Under the pieces are notes generated by a model. It had not been told where the DNA came from, did not search any database, and saw only the letters and a program-made list of their open reading frames with translations. Both the position numbers and the translations under genes were made by a program. From positions 558,001-622,000 of the forward strand of contig NZ_JASE01000005.1 in NCBI RefSeq assembly GCF_000622325.1: a DNA stretch of 64,000 bases, in the 5' to 3' direction. The DNA is from Sulfitobacter geojensis. Lineage in GTDB: Bacteria; Pseudomonadota; Alphaproteobacteria; Rhodobacterales; Rhodobacteraceae. Shown piece after piece: positions 17,700 through 27,368 of the stretch (positions within the stretch are counted from its first letter, which is position 1; each line of letters starts with the position of its first letter).

Positions 17700-18383
17700 A
17701 TGATGCAACGCAGAAATATGATACTTGGTGGTTTTGCCCTGCTTGGCCTTGGGGGCTGGGCGCTGACCAGCAACATGGGCGGGCGTAATGCGACTGATTT
17801 GACCAATCTGCCCGGTGCCGCCAATGCGCAGACCTCGTCGGGTGATTTTGACACCTCCGGCATCAGCGACATGGTGCTTGGCAATCCGGATGCCGAAGTG
17901 ACAGTTGTTGAATATGCCTCTTTCACCTGTCCCCATTGTGCGGCGTTCCACAGTGGCCCTTTCAAACAGCTCAAGGCTGATTTTATCGACACGGGAAAGA
18001 TCAAATTCATCTACCGCGAAGTGTATTTCGACCGTCCGGGGCTGTGGGCGTCGATGATCGCGCGCTGCGGCGGTCAGGAGAAATTCTTTGGCATCACCGA
18101 CTTGATCTATAAGGGCCAGTCCAACTGGGCCCGCGCTGGTGAACCGGCGGCGATTGTGAATGAGTTGCGCAAGATTGCGCGTTTGGCCGGCATGGACAAC
18201 GAAACGATCGAAGCCTGCCTGCAAGACGCCGACAAAGCACAGACACTGGTCGCATGGTTCGAGGAAAACAAGAACCGCGATGACATCACATCAACGCCCA
18301 GCTTTCTGATCAATGGCACCAAGCAGTCGAACATGGCCTACGGCGACATGAAAGCCCTGATCGAAGCAGAACTGGAAAGCTGA
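17700..18383 (+). CDS. exported DsbA-family thiol-disulfide protein
   Basis: A 227-residue thioredoxin-fold protein with the redox motif CPHC at 77-80 in ASFTCPHCAAF. The N-terminus (MMQRRNMILGGFALLGLGG) is a twin-Arg/hydrophobic export signal or anchor, so it acts in the periplasm. It belongs to the DsbA/BdbD-like group (Thioredoxin_4), with a cis-Pro region near TSTPSFLING. Its stop codon overlaps the next start by one base (TGATG), coupling it to a CoA-transferase gene. A second ATG directly follows the first. Confidence 0.92.
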   Translation: MMQRRNMILGGFALLGLGGWALTSNMGGRNATDLTNLPGAANAQTSSGDFDTSGISDMVLGNPDAEVTVVEYASFTCPHCAAFHSGPFKQLKADFIDTGKIKFIYREVYFDRPGLWASMIARCGGQEKFFGITDLIYKGQSNWARAGEPAAIVNELRKIARLAGMDNETIEACLQDADKAQTLVAWFEENKNRDDITSTPSFLINGTKQSNMAYGDMKALIEAELES

Positions 18384-19507
18384 TGAGCACGATGAACGCG
18401 GGCCCGCTTGCTGGTTTAAAAGTCGTCGAGATGGCGCGTGTTCTGGCCGGCCCATGGGCGGGGCAAACCCTGTCCGATCTCGGCTGTGAGGTCATCAAAG
18501 TAGAAAGCCCCGCTGGCGATGATACACGCCAGTGGGGACCGCCCTTTGTCACACGGGACGAGGATGTTTCGGCGTCCTATTTCCACTCGACAAACCGCGG
18601 CAAAGCCAGCGTAACTATTGATTTTCGCACCGACGAAGGACAAGCGCAGCTGAAGGACCTGCTGCGCGATGCGGACATCGTGATCGAGAATTTCAAAACC
18701 GGTGGTCTCGCCAAATACGGGTTGGATTACGACAGCCTGCGCGAAGAATTCCCCAAGCTCATCTATTGTTCCATCACGGGGTTTGGCCACACCGGGCCCT
18801 ATGCCCACCGCGCGGGGTATGATTTCATCATTCAGGGCATGTCGGGTCTGATGTCGATTACCGGTGAACCCGATCGCCAACCGCAGAAATCCGGTATGGC
18901 AATCACGGATGTCTTTACCGGCATCTATGCGACCACTGCGATTCTGGCGGCTGTGCACCAGCGCAATCAAACGGGGCGCGGGCAGCATATCGACATGGCG
19001 CTGCTGGATTGCGCGGTGGCGATTATGGGCAATCAGGCAATGAATTACCTGACCACCGGCGTCGCGCCGACCCGCATGGGCAACGCGCATCCCAACCTCA
19101 CACCTTACGAAGTGTTCGAGACATCGGACGGGCATATCATCATCGCCACCGGAAATGACGGACAGTATCAGCGGCTATGTCGTTTGCTGGGGCTGGATGA
19201 CATGGCAACGGCCCCCGAATACGCCAAAAACGCGGATCGCGTGGCGAACAGACCGGAAATGAACCGTCGGATTGAGGGGGCAACATCACAGCGTACCCGC
19301 GACGATCTGCTGGCGGCCTGCGAGGCGCATAACGTGCCTGCGGGGCCGATCAACAACCTTGATGATGTGATGGCCGATCCGCAAGTGGTGGCACGCGGCA
19401 TGCAGATTGAACTGGACGGCGTACCGGGTTTGCGCTCGCCGTTCCGTTTTTCCGATGCGGAACTGGCGCTGCACCGCCCCGCCCCGAAACTGGGCGAGGA
19501 CAACTGA
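18383..19507 (+). CDS. family III CoA-transferase (CaiB/BaiF)
   Basis: A 374-residue CoA-transferase of the CaiB/BaiF (formyl-CoA transferase) family. Family-typical stretches are GLKVVEMARVLAGPWAGQTL, LGCEVIKVE, and the acyl-carrying aspartate Asp176 in AITDVFTGIYA. Such enzymes swap CoA between carboxylic acids through a mixed-anhydride/thioester relay; the acid here is unknown. The gene overlaps the DsbA stop by one base. ATG at 18383 or, nine bases later, a second ATG could be the start. Confidence 0.93.
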   Translation: MSTMNAGPLAGLKVVEMARVLAGPWAGQTLSDLGCEVIKVESPAGDDTRQWGPPFVTRDEDVSASYFHSTNRGKASVTIDFRTDEGQAQLKDLLRDADIVIENFKTGGLAKYGLDYDSLREEFPKLIYCSITGFGHTGPYAHRAGYDFIIQGMSGLMSITGEPDRQPQKSGMAITDVFTGIYATTAILAAVHQRNQTGRGQHIDMALLDCAVAIMGNQAMNYLTTGVAPTRMGNAHPNLTPYEVFETSDGHIIIATGNDGQYQRLCRLLGLDDMATAPEYAKNADRVANRPEMNRRIEGATSQRTRDDLLAACEAHNVPAGPINNLDDVMADPQVVARGMQIELDGVPGLRSPFRFSDAELALHRPAPKLGEDN

Positions 19508-19540
19508 GGCAAGGGGGCGTTTTCTTTGAAAGTTTCCGGG

Positions 19541-20533
19541 CTACGCCGGTTTGGGTAGCCCTGCCAAAGCATCAAAGAGCGCGTTGCTGTCGGCCAGTTC
19601 AAGACGCACCGGCAAGGTGATGACCTTGCTGCGGAAACTGGCCGGCAGGCGCACGGCATCTTTTTCGGTCGTGACAAGCTGCGCACCGCGAGCGGCGGCA
19701 TCGGCTTCCAGACGTGTCATGAGCGCGGTGGTCAGCGGCTGGTGATCATCCAACCCCTCGGCATGCACAATCTTTGCGCCCAATTCGCGCAGGGTCCCAA
19801 AAAATTTTTCGGGGTGGCCGATGCCCGCAAAGGCCAACACGGTGCTGTCTGTCCAGTCCATACCGGTTTGCAGCGGTACCAATTTGGCCTGCACATGCGG
19901 CAATCCCTCGGGTAGATCTGTGTCAGCGAATGCATTTTGCGCGCCCTCATCACCGATGGACAGCACAATGTCGGCGCGGGCCAATCCCACGCTGGCCGGT
20001 TCGCGTAGCGGGCCCGCGGGCAGGCACAATCCGTTGCCGAACCCTTTGGCCGCATCAACCACAACCACCGAAATATCATAGGCCAACGCGGGGTTCTGAA
20101 ACCCGTCATCCAATACGATCACGCTGGCACCGGCCGCCTGCGCTGCTTTGGCCCCTGCTGCGCGGTCCTTGGCGACCCAGACTTCGGCAAAGGCAGCAAG
20201 TAGCAGCGGTTCATCGCCCACATCGGCGGCCTTGTGGCGTGCCGGATCGACCCGCACGGGTCCTTCCAAGGTGCCGCCATAACCCCGCGACACGATATGC
20301 GGTTCGTGAAACAGCCCGCGCAGATGGTCGACCACGGCCATGACCGTCGGGGTCTTGCCCGTGCCCCCCGCATTGATGTTGCCGATGCAGATTACCGGTA
20401 CCGACATCCGCTGGGGTGCGCCCCGCGCCAGTCGCCGCGCGGTAGCATGTGCATATAGGGCACCCAACGGGCGCAACAGCGCCGCGCGCCAATCCGGTTC
20501 GGGCAGGTGCCAAAAGGCGGGGGGGCGGATCAT
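19541..20533 (-). CDS. lpxK: tetraacyldisaccharide 4'-kinase
   Basis: A 330-residue inner-membrane-associated kinase that adds the 4'-phosphate to the lipid A disaccharide. The P-loop is [12 protein letters not shown] at 51-62, preceded by an N-terminal membrane-associated helix. Later family elements include [10 protein letters not shown] and [10 protein letters not shown]. The frame is open to 20620, but the ATG at 20533 overlaps the KdtA-like stop by four bases and starts the conserved sequence. It is the last gene of the minus-strand lipid A operon. Confidence 0.95.
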   Translation of the reverse strand: MIRPPAFWHLPEPDWRAALLRPLGALYAHATARRLARGAPQRMSVPVICIGNINAGGTGKTPTVMAVVDHLRGLFHEPHIVSRGYGGTLEGPVRVDPARHKAADVGDEPLLLAAFAEVWVAKDRAAGAKAAQAAGASVIVLDDGFQNPALAYDISVVVVDAAKGFGNGLCLPAGPLREPASVGLARADIVLSIGDEGAQNAFADTDLPEGLPHVQAKLVPLQTGMDWTDSTVLAFAGIGHPEKFFGTLRELGAKIVHAEGLDDHQPLTTALMTRLEADAAARGAQLVTTEKDAVRLPASFRSKVITLPVRLELADSNALFDALAGLPKPA

Positions 20534-21768
20534 GTGCGGCTCAACTCCTTGTCCAGTGTGTCTTGCACAAGGTCGATGATGCGGTCCGTCAGCTCCGCCC
20601 CTTGGCTGATCACATCCCAACCGGCATGCGCCATCGCGGCCGCCTGATCCGGTGCGATCAGCCGTGACACGGCGGTGCCCAAGGCATTCACGTCATTGAC
20701 GATACGTGCCGCGCCCGCAGCCGCGAGGCGGGAATAGGAAGGCATGAACTGGCGCAAGCGCGGGCCATACAGGATCGCGGAACCCAACGACGCCGCCTCG
20801 AGCGGATCGCAGCTGTGGTTTCCCTGCACCAAAGTGCCGCCCAGAAAGGACACAGGTGCCAACCGAAAGAACAGCCCGCGCTCACCGGCGTCTGCCGAAA
20901 CCAGCAATTGTGTGGTGTCATCCGGGAACTGGCCGTCGTCCCATTGCGCCGTCGTGATGTTGCGGCTGGCCGCTTGGTGCAGGACCGTGGCGGCCTTGGC
21001 CGGGTCTTCGGGTTGCAGGATCAACAACAAGCGGTGCGAAAGCCGCAGCGCCTGTTTATGTGCCCCCAGCACGATCCCGATTTCCTTGTCCGAAACGCCG
21101 GCTGCAAACCACGCAGGACGCCCACCCATGGCCGCAGACAGATCGGTCAGGTCACTTTCCACGCAAGGCAAAACTTGCCCACCGGCAAGGAGCGGTCCAA
21201 TCTGGCCAAGCTTTTTGGCAGGGACATCCAGATTATTTAACCGTTTGTGATCAACCGCAGAGCGCGCAAAGACGGCGGCAAATTTCGACAGTACCCGTCG
21301 CGTCAATGCGGGTAACCACCGATCCCGACGGGCATCAAAGCCGCGCGTGTCTGCGTCGATCAAGAACAGGGGGACGTTGCGCTCGGCCGCGTCAAGTACA
21401 AGGTTCGGCCGCAAACCGCCCCAGACCCAGATGCAACTGTCCGGCCGCCAATGGTCCAGAAAGGCGCGGACGGCGTCGGGGTGTTCACCGGGGGCTGCGA
21501 TCTGGATCAAGGTGTTGTCGGGGCGGACGGGTGCGGGGCGCTGCACAGTTTCCAGTTCCGGCAGCGTAATCAGAACATGCAGGCCCGCGCGGGCGTTGAT
21601 CAGGCGCAGGGCAAAATCCTGCACCGCAAGCAGATTGTTCGGCTCGCCCGCATGTATCCACACCAGTTCGCCCTCGGGCCGCAGGCGCGGGGGGGCGACT
21701 TTGGGCGGTTCGGGCGCGCGCCGTGACAACGCACGGTACGCCGTCAGCCCCAGTGACGACCGCGCCAT
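20530..21768 (-). CDS. divergent KdtA/WaaA-like glycosyltransferase
   Basis: A 412-residue GT-B-fold protein of the Kdo-transferase type, placed directly before lpxK. The C-terminal half is family-like ([21 protein letters not shown], then a long helix with [16 protein letters not shown]). In the N-terminal half, however, the usual HSVSVGE segment reads HAGEPNN at 39-45 and the usual METELWPN reads WVWGGLRPN near 114-122, so both conserved acidic residues seem to be replaced. It may act with another Kdo transferase or add a different sugar. The ATG at 21768 is chosen; 21945 would add unlike sequence. Confidence 0.8.
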   Translation of the reverse strand: MARSSLGLTAYRALSRRAPEPPKVAPPRLRPEGELVWIHAGEPNNLLAVQDFALRLINARAGLHVLITLPELETVQRPAPVRPDNTLIQIAAPGEHPDAVRAFLDHWRPDSCIWVWGGLRPNLVLDAAERNVPLFLIDADTRGFDARRDRWLPALTRRVLSKFAAVFARSAVDHKRLNNLDVPAKKLGQIGPLLAGGQVLPCVESDLTDLSAAMGGRPAWFAAGVSDKEIGIVLGAHKQALRLSHRLLLILQPEDPAKAATVLHQAASRNITTAQWDDGQFPDDTTQLLVSADAGERGLFFRLAPVSFLGGTLVQGNHSCDPLEAASLGSAILYGPRLRQFMPSYSRLAAAGAARIVNDVNALGTAVSRLIAPDQAAAMAHAGWDVISQGAELTDRIIDLVQDTLDKELSRT

Positions 21769-21775
21769 AATAAGG

Positions 21776-22018
21776 TTAGCCCAGTTCTTCGGTCGAAGAC
21801 GCGGCGGCTTCTTCGTCGCGAAGGCGGTGCAGGTGCGCGATGAAATAACGCATATGTGCGTTGTCCACCGTCCGCTGCGCTTCGTTCTTCCAGGCATCAA
21901 AGGCGCTGGCGTAATTGGGGAAAATGCCGACAACATGGATGTCATCGACGTTCTTGAATGTGTTTTCGCTGGGGTTTACCAGTTCACCGCCAAAGACGAG
22001 GTGCAAGCGTTGGGTCAT
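21776..22018 (-). CDS. DUF4170 small protein
   Basis: An 80-residue soluble protein matching the alphaproteobacterial DUF4170 family (MTQRLHLVFGGELVNP, FPNYASAFDAWKNEAQRTVD, MRYFIAHLHRL). It has no signal or membrane segment and an acidic C-terminal tail. Function unknown. It lies eight bases upstream of the KdtA-like gene inside the lipid A operon, and gene order like this is common in Rhodobacterales, so a supporting role in envelope assembly is plausible but unproven. Confidence 0.85.
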   Translation of the reverse strand: MTQRLHLVFGGELVNPSENTFKNVDDIHVVGIFPNYASAFDAWKNEAQRTVDNAHMRYFIAHLHRLRDEEAAASSTEELG

Positions 22019-22075
22019 GTCAGAATCCTTGTTGATACGGGCAGGCGCTATAGTTGCGTACCCAGATGAATGTTG

Positions 22076-22852
22076 TCACGCAAGTGCGTCGATCAGGGCT
22101 GCGCACGCCGGCGTGCCCCCGGCCACCACGCCATTCAGGCGCGGATCGGCGTTGTTGAATTGCAATGCGGCACCTGTCCGGTCAAGCGCCACGCCCCCCG
22201 CTTCGCCGATGATCAGCGCGCCTGCAGCGATGTCCCATTCCCAGCTTTGGCGCAGGGTGATCATGGCTTCGAACCGGCCTTCCCCGACCAGCGCAAGGCG
22301 ATAGGCCAACGAGGGACGGAAGCTGTGTTTGAAGTCGGGGCGGTTGTTGGTTTTCCAGTGTTCTCCCAGCAAGGCTGGCTTGGCGACAAGCACGGTAGAT
22401 TGACCAAGGGCGGTCTGCGCGGAGGCCGCAATCGGCAGCCCGTTGCAGGTCGCCCCCTGACCTTTGGCCGCTGCATAAAGCTTGTTCCTTAGCGGCAGGT
22501 AAACAACCGCTGCTGTGATCACCCCGTGTTCGGCAACGGCGATGGAATGCGCCCATGTGTTGGAGCCTTCGACAAAACTGCGGGTGCCGTCGATTGGGTC
22601 AACGATGAACACGCGGTCCTGCGACAAACGGTCGGTGTTGTCTTCGGTTTCCTCCGACAGCCAGCCATAATCTGGCCGCGCCAGACGCAGGGTCGACAGC
22701 AGTTGCGCGTTAACGGCGAGATCGGCTTCGGTTACCGGGCCTGCGCCATCCGCCTTGTCCCAGCGTTGTGCTGTCGGACCGGTAAAGCTGGTCGCCACAC
22801 GTCCCGCCATGCGGGCGGCGTCGATCAAAAGGGGCAGATCATGCGCCGGCAA
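22076..22852 (-). CDS. inositol-monophosphatase family protein, CysQ-like
   Basis: A 258-residue Mg2+-dependent phosphatase of the IMPase/3'(2'),5'-bisphosphate nucleotidase fold. The metal-binding motifs are present: Glu67-Glu68 in LSEETED, Asp85 and Asp88 in VDPIDGTRSF, and a WDIAAG segment near residue 206. The CysQ group hydrolyses PAP to AMP; substrate choice cannot be fixed from these motifs. The gene overlaps the upstream pmbA stop by 14 bases, so translation is coupled. Confidence 0.87.
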   Translation of the reverse strand: MPAHDLPLLIDAARMAGRVATSFTGPTAQRWDKADGAGPVTEADLAVNAQLLSTLRLARPDYGWLSEETEDNTDRLSQDRVFIVDPIDGTRSFVEGSNTWAHSIAVAEHGVITAAVVYLPLRNKLYAAAKGQGATCNGLPIAASAQTALGQSTVLVAKPALLGEHWKTNNRPDFKHSFRPSLAYRLALVGEGRFEAMITLRQSWEWDIAAGALIIGEAGGVALDRTGAALQFNNADPRLNGVVAGGTPACAALIDALA

Positions 22853-24185
22853 GTGTCATTCCTTCGACCAGTAGCGATGGCACAACCCGACTGAGGTGCG
22901 TGCGTGCGTCATTGGCCGGGATCATCACACGCAACATGTCGCGCAGATTGCCGGCGATGGTGCATTCGTTAATCGTATGGGTGATTTCGCCATTTTCGAC
23001 CCAGAAACCTGCCGCACCGCGCGAATAATCGCCCGTATTGGGATTGATGGTCGATCCGATCATCGACGTGACCAGCAGGCCGGTGCCCATGTCGCGGATC
23101 AGTTCTGCGCGGGTCTGTTCGCCCTGCGTCAGCGCCACGTTCCAATTTGTCGGGCCGGGACCGGAGGAGGTGCTGCGCGCGGCGTTTGCTGTCGGGTCCA
23201 TCCCCAGCTTGCGCGCATTGGCCAGATCCAGCGTCCAGCCTTGCAAAATGCCATTTTCTACAATCAACCGTTTGCGTGTCGCTAGTCCTTCGGCATCAAA
23301 GGGGCGCGACCCGCTGGTGCGCGGGCGATGGGGGTCTTCAATGAGCGACAGGTGGTCGGGCAACACGGCTTGCCCCATAGCGTCCCGCAGGAAGGACGCG
23401 CCACGGGCCACTGCGCCACCACTGACCGCAGATAGCAGATGACCGATCAGACTGGAGGAAATGCGTTCGTCAAACAACACCGGATAGGCCCCGGTTGGGG
23501 GCTTGCGCGCGTCCAGTCGTTCTACCGCGCGGTTGCCGGCGGATTGCCCGATGTCTTCGGCGCTGCGCATGTCGCTTTGGAAAATACGCCCGTCACCGTC
23601 ATAATCGCGTTCCATCCCCGTGCCGGTGCCCGCGATGGCAACGCAGGACAACCCGCGGTCGGTGCGGGAATACCCGCCTTCGAAACCGTTGGTCATGGCG
23701 GTGAATACCTCTTGCGCCCCGTAACCGGCGCTGGCCGATTGCACCTGCGTCACGCCCTTGATGGCAAGGGCCGCAGCTTCGGCACGCGCTGCGTCTTCTT
23801 GCAGCATTTCCGGCGAGGGTTCGGGCGTGGGGTCGTAAAGTTCAAGCGCGTCAATGTCCCACGACTGAGCAAGTTGATCAGGCGCAGCAAGGCCGGCGTA
23901 AGGGTCTTCGGGGGCTTCACGCGCCATGGCAACGGCCCGCACGGCCATTTCATCGATCGTGCGCGCGGAGATGTCAGAGGCCGACACAACGGCGGCCCGC
24001 TGGCCAACAAAGACCCGCAAACCAATGTCGATCCCTTCCGAACGTTCGGCCTGTTCCAAGGCACCACCGCGCACGTCGACAGAAAGCGATGTCGCCTGAA
24101 CAGCCTTTGCCTCGGCGCTGTCGGCACCGGCTTTGGTGGCGGCCTGCAAAAGCGATTTGGTCAGCGTATCCAAGGGCTGTGACAT
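22839..24185 (-). CDS. pmbA: TldD/PmbA family metalloprotease-type protein
   Basis: A 448-residue PmbA (TldE) protein. In enterobacteria TldD and PmbA form a heterodimeric protease needed for microcin B17 maturation and CcdA degradation. Typical stretches are the N-terminal VDVRGGALEQAERSEGIDIG and the C-terminal SSGPGPTNW and GDYSRGAAGFWVENGE. PmbA subunits lack the HExxxH metal site of TldD, and none is seen here. Head gene of the operon leading to lpxK. No tldD is in the window. Confidence 0.93.
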   Translation of the reverse strand: MSQPLDTLTKSLLQAATKAGADSAEAKAVQATSLSVDVRGGALEQAERSEGIDIGLRVFVGQRAAVVSASDISARTIDEMAVRAVAMAREAPEDPYAGLAAPDQLAQSWDIDALELYDPTPEPSPEMLQEDAARAEAAALAIKGVTQVQSASAGYGAQEVFTAMTNGFEGGYSRTDRGLSCVAIAGTGTGMERDYDGDGRIFQSDMRSAEDIGQSAGNRAVERLDARKPPTGAYPVLFDERISSSLIGHLLSAVSGGAVARGASFLRDAMGQAVLPDHLSLIEDPHRPRTSGSRPFDAEGLATRKRLIVENGILQGWTLDLANARKLGMDPTANAARSTSSGPGPTNWNVALTQGEQTRAELIRDMGTGLLVTSMIGSTINPNTGDYSRGAAGFWVENGEITHTINECTIAGNLRDMLRVMIPANDARTHLSRVVPSLLVEGMTLAGA

Positions 24186-24255
24186 AAACGAAAGCTCCGG
24201 TTCGGGTTGGGTAAGGAGGTAACCTGCGTCCCCTCAAAGGACAAGGGAAGCATGT

Positions 24256-24284
24256 ATAAAGGGCGCAGCATATGCCGCGCCCTT
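24256..24284 (-). terminator. likely terminator of the DUF2125 gene
   Basis: Read on the minus strand, GGGCGC and GCGCCC (24277-24282 with 24261-24266) form a stem followed by TTTATA. It lies 36 bases past the DUF2125 stop codon and before pmbA, so it would isolate the lipid A operon from upstream transcription. Confidence 0.6.
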
Positions 24285-24319
24285 AGATCTAATGCGAAGT
24301 TTTACGGCATTTGCGCCGC

Positions 24320-25852
24320 TTAGCGCAGGCGCTGGCCGTTTGCCATGATTTGTCCTTCGGGGGTGAATTCGATCTTGGATTTCAGCGTATCGGGCGCGTC
24401 ACCGGGCACGGCGAACAAGCCCATCATCATACGCGCACCCATCGCTTGATCCTGCGGCAGCAGGCCCATCGCAACCAGTTTGTCCAGCAAGGCATTGCCG
24501 CCCGCGAGCGCGATGTTCACATCCCCCACAGGATTGCCGACACCGGGCACCATGCCACCTGCGGCACCATCAAAGGTGATGTCGCCCGTGCCTTCCAGCT
24601 TGGCACCAACGGCATCGACCAGCAATTTCGCAAGGTTAAGCTGTTTTACCTCGCCGGGCGATCCTGTGAGCTGGGCCGCGGCGTCAGGGTTCATCCAGTC
24701 GACCAGCAATTTCACCTTGCCCGTCAAATCCAGTACAACAGTTGCCGGATCGCGCGGCAATGTGGCCGCAGGGTCAAACATACCCCAGATGATATCCGAC
24801 ATGGTGAAATCGCCGAGTGTCAGCCCCAAGGAGAAATCCTGCGGATCGTCCGATTTGCTGACGGGCGTGGCAAGGTTGAAGCCGGTTTCGGCCATTTTGA
24901 TTTCGAAGGGGAAAGGCATCATTTCCATCGTGACGGCCACGGCAAGGTCGCGTTGAGCCACGTCATAGGCCAGCCCGTCCGCGCCCATCTTGAACGCGAA
25001 ATCGCCGCCCGCTGACGAGGTGTTCATCACATAATTGCCATTCTCGGGGTCCTTGATGTCAAATTCGGAACGGCCCGATGAGTATCCCAAGTTGCCCGTC
25101 ACATCGAAACCACCGGCCATCATCGCGGCCATGTCGGCACCCTGTGCGATCTCAAGCGGGATTTCACCCTGCCCGGCAAAGGTTATGCCGCCCATTGTGC
25201 CTTTGATTGCGCCTTGCGCGTTCTCTTTCTCGGAATCTTTAACAAACACGTCAAAGCTGAGGTCGTCGATACTGCCGCTTTGGTCATAGCCGCGCATGTC
25301 ACCGATCGTCATGCTTGTTGTGCTGCTGAGATTCGTGCCGGCAAAGTTGATCCGTGCGTCCTGAGCGGTCAGTTCCTTGTCGCCCACCATCATGCGGGTC
25401 ATGTCCATCGCGAAGCTTTGCGCGGTATAAAGATAGGTCATCGCGTCGGGAGTGCCGCTGGCCTTGATGGCATGGCCGGTCTGGGAGAAGTTCATCGTCA
25501 TGGTAAAGGGCGCGCCGCCCGCTGCGCTGTCGGTGCCGGACATGGTGAACGGCACGCTATCGGGCAGGACAATCGCGACGGTGCCATCGCGGTTCTGGTT
25601 GAAATCTATCGTTCCCAGCGCCATCGACAGCGCCCCGTCGGTATCGGGCAGCGCGAAACTGAACGTGATGTCGCTGACCGTCAGGTCGTCGCCCTTCGCC
25701 GTTTCGGTCGCGGCGATTTCATACCCCATACCTTCCATATAGGACCGCCAGTCGCCCCAGACGTCCTGCGGTGTCAGATCAGCCCAAGCGGCTTGTGTAA
25801 CAAGGGAAAACGGCAAGGCCAGGCCAAATGCAATCGGCGTGAAACGGGACAT
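24320..25852 (-). CDS. DUF2125 exported protein
   Basis: A 510-residue exported protein with a signal peptide (MSRFTPIAFGLALPF through QAAWA). The mature part is mainly beta strand, of the alternating type seen in DUF2125 proteins of Rhodobacterales, with repeated Asp/Gly turns and lipid-facing strand patterns. The overall look resembles AsmA/YdgA-like periplasmic proteins linked to envelope lipid handling, but a function is not established. It is monocistronic, with a terminator-like hairpin after its stop codon and the lipid A operon next downstream. Confidence 0.8.
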   Translation of the reverse strand: MSRFTPIAFGLALPFSLVTQAAWADLTPQDVWGDWRSYMEGMGYEIAATETAKGDDLTVSDITFSFALPDTDGALSMALGTIDFNQNRDGTVAIVLPDSVPFTMSGTDSAAGGAPFTMTMNFSQTGHAIKASGTPDAMTYLYTAQSFAMDMTRMMVGDKELTAQDARINFAGTNLSSTTSMTIGDMRGYDQSGSIDDLSFDVFVKDSEKENAQGAIKGTMGGITFAGQGEIPLEIAQGADMAAMMAGGFDVTGNLGYSSGRSEFDIKDPENGNYVMNTSSAGGDFAFKMGADGLAYDVAQRDLAVAVTMEMMPFPFEIKMAETGFNLATPVSKSDDPQDFSLGLTLGDFTMSDIIWGMFDPAATLPRDPATVVLDLTGKVKLLVDWMNPDAAAQLTGSPGEVKQLNLAKLLVDAVGAKLEGTGDITFDGAAGGMVPGVGNPVGDVNIALAGGNALLDKLVAMGLLPQDQAMGARMMMGLFAVPGDAPDTLKSKIEFTPEGQIMANGQRLR

Positions 25853-26010
25853 GGGAAATTCCTTTTAGGCAAAGTTTGCGCAAAGTCTGTCATAGGCCGG
25901 ACAAGGTCAAGCCGTCTGGTCGGGGGTGGACCAATCATCGGCGGAAGATTACCACATGCGGCAAGGGAAATGCAAAAAACCACGAAAAGCCACAGAGGGA
26001 ATGCCGCACC

Positions 26011-26760
26011 ATGGAGATGCAAAACAAGACTGTGATGATTACCGGCGCAAGCCGTGGGATCGGGGCCGAAGCCGCACGGATTTTCGCCAAAGCGGGTGCG
26101 AATGTGGCCTTGCTGGCACGGTCAGAGGCGGCGTTAAACGAACTGGTCGCAGAAATTGGCGAGGCGGCCATCGCGATCCCTTGCGACGTTGCGAGCTATG
26201 CCGACATGGCCGCCGCCGTCGAAGCAACGGTGCAGCGCTTTGGCGGTCTGGACGTGCTGATCAACAACGCGGGGGTGATCGAACCGGTTTCGCATCTGTC
26301 CGAGGCTGACCCTGACGCATGGGGGCAGGTGATCGACATCAATCTTAAGGGTGTGTTCAACGGAATGCGTGCCGCACTGCCGGTGATGAAGGGCAAGGGC
26401 GGTGGTTCGATCCTGACCATTTCATCCGGTGCTGCGCATGGCGCTGTCGAGGCGTGGAGCCATTATTGCGCCTCCAAGGCGGCGGTGCATATGCTGACAA
26501 AATGTGTCCATCTGGAAGAAGCTGCGCATGGCATCCGCGCGATTGGCCTGTCGCCCGGAACGGTTGCCACGCAGATGCAGCGCGAGATCAAGGCGTCGGG
26601 CATCAATCCGGTCAGCAAACTGGCGTGGGAAGATCATATTCCTGCGGACTGGCCCGCCAAATGCCTGTTGTGGATGTGTAGCGCCGAGGCGGATGAATAC
26701 GCGGGCGAGGAAATATCGCTGCGCGATGAAGGCATCCGCCGCGCGGTTGGTTTGTCATGA
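26011..26760 (+). CDS. short-chain dehydrogenase/reductase
   Basis: A 249-residue classical SDR oxidoreductase. The NAD(P) motif is TGASRGIG at 11-18, NNAG at 85-88, and the catalytic Ser/Tyr/Lys are Ser138-139, Tyr152 and Lys156 (YCASK). Substrate unknown. The ATG at 26011 begins the conserved sequence; the open frame extends to 25876. The stop overlaps the next start (ATGA), coupling it to an enoyl-CoA hydratase-like gene, so a hydroxyacyl-type substrate is plausible. Confidence 0.92.
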   Translation: MEMQNKTVMITGASRGIGAEAARIFAKAGANVALLARSEAALNELVAEIGEAAIAIPCDVASYADMAAAVEATVQRFGGLDVLINNAGVIEPVSHLSEADPDAWGQVIDINLKGVFNGMRAALPVMKGKGGGSILTISSGAAHGAVEAWSHYCASKAAVHMLTKCVHLEEAAHGIRAIGLSPGTVATQMQREIKASGINPVSKLAWEDHIPADWPAKCLLWMCSAEADEYAGEEISLRDEGIRRAVGLS

Positions 26761-27368
26761 TCGAGCTGCAAAAAGACGCGGAAATCTGGACGGTCACGAT
26801 CAACCGGCCGGACAAGGCCAATTCGCTGACCCATGCCATGTTGACCGAACTGGCCGAGATCATGGAAAGCGCCAGCACCGCCCGCGCCGTGATTTTGACA
26901 GGTCAGGGCAAGGTGTTCAGCGCGGGCGCGGATCTGGAGGAAGCGGTTGCAGGGCTGGCGACATCGGATGTCTGGGAACGCCTGTCGGGGGCTATTGCCG
27001 CCTTGCCGGGGCTCAGCATTGCCGCACTGAACGGCACGCTTGCGGGCGGCGCGATGGGCATGGTGCTGGCCTGTGATCTGCGTATTGCGGTGCCAACGGC
27101 CAAGTTTTTCTATCCGGTGATGAAGCTGGGCTTCCTACCGCAACCTTCTGATCCCAAACGCATGGCTGCGTTGATCGGCCCGTCGCGGACCAAACTGATC
27201 CTGATGGGCGGGCAAAAGATCGACGCGACCGAAGCGCTTGCCTTTGGTCTGATCGACCGGATCGTTGAGGGCAGCGAGATGCTGGATCACGCAGGCGATC
27301 TTTGCGCCCTGACCGTGGCAGCCAAACCGGACATTGCCGCAGAAATCAAACGGATGTGCAGCCTTTAG
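26757..27368 (+). CDS. short enoyl-CoA hydratase/isomerase family protein
   Basis: A 203-residue crotonase-fold protein. The CoA/oxyanion elements are VFSAGADL (about 54-61) and GTLAGGAMGMVLACDLRIA (about 94-112). At 203 residues it is some 50-60 shorter than typical hydratases, losing the C-terminal helices that normally complete trimer contacts. A truncated but working isomerase-like enzyme is possible. It overlaps the SDR stop by four bases. It ends tail-to-tail, overlapping the stop of a 24-residue lipoprotein gene on the other strand. Confidence 0.88.
   Translation: MIELQKDAEIWTVTINRPDKANSLTHAMLTELAEIMESASTARAVILTGQGKVFSAGADLEEAVAGLATSDVWERLSGAIAALPGLSIAALNGTLAGGAMGMVLACDLRIAVPTAKFFYPVMKLGFLPQPSDPKRMAALIGPSRTKLILMGGQKIDATEALAFGLIDRIVEGSEMLDHAGDLCALTVAAKPDIAAEIKRMCSL

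Noticed and set aside
17070-18224. 384-codon frame antisense to the DUF721 and DsbA genes
   Set aside because: The plus-strand products carry family motifs (CPHC and the DUF721 core); the minus frame has no recognisable features.
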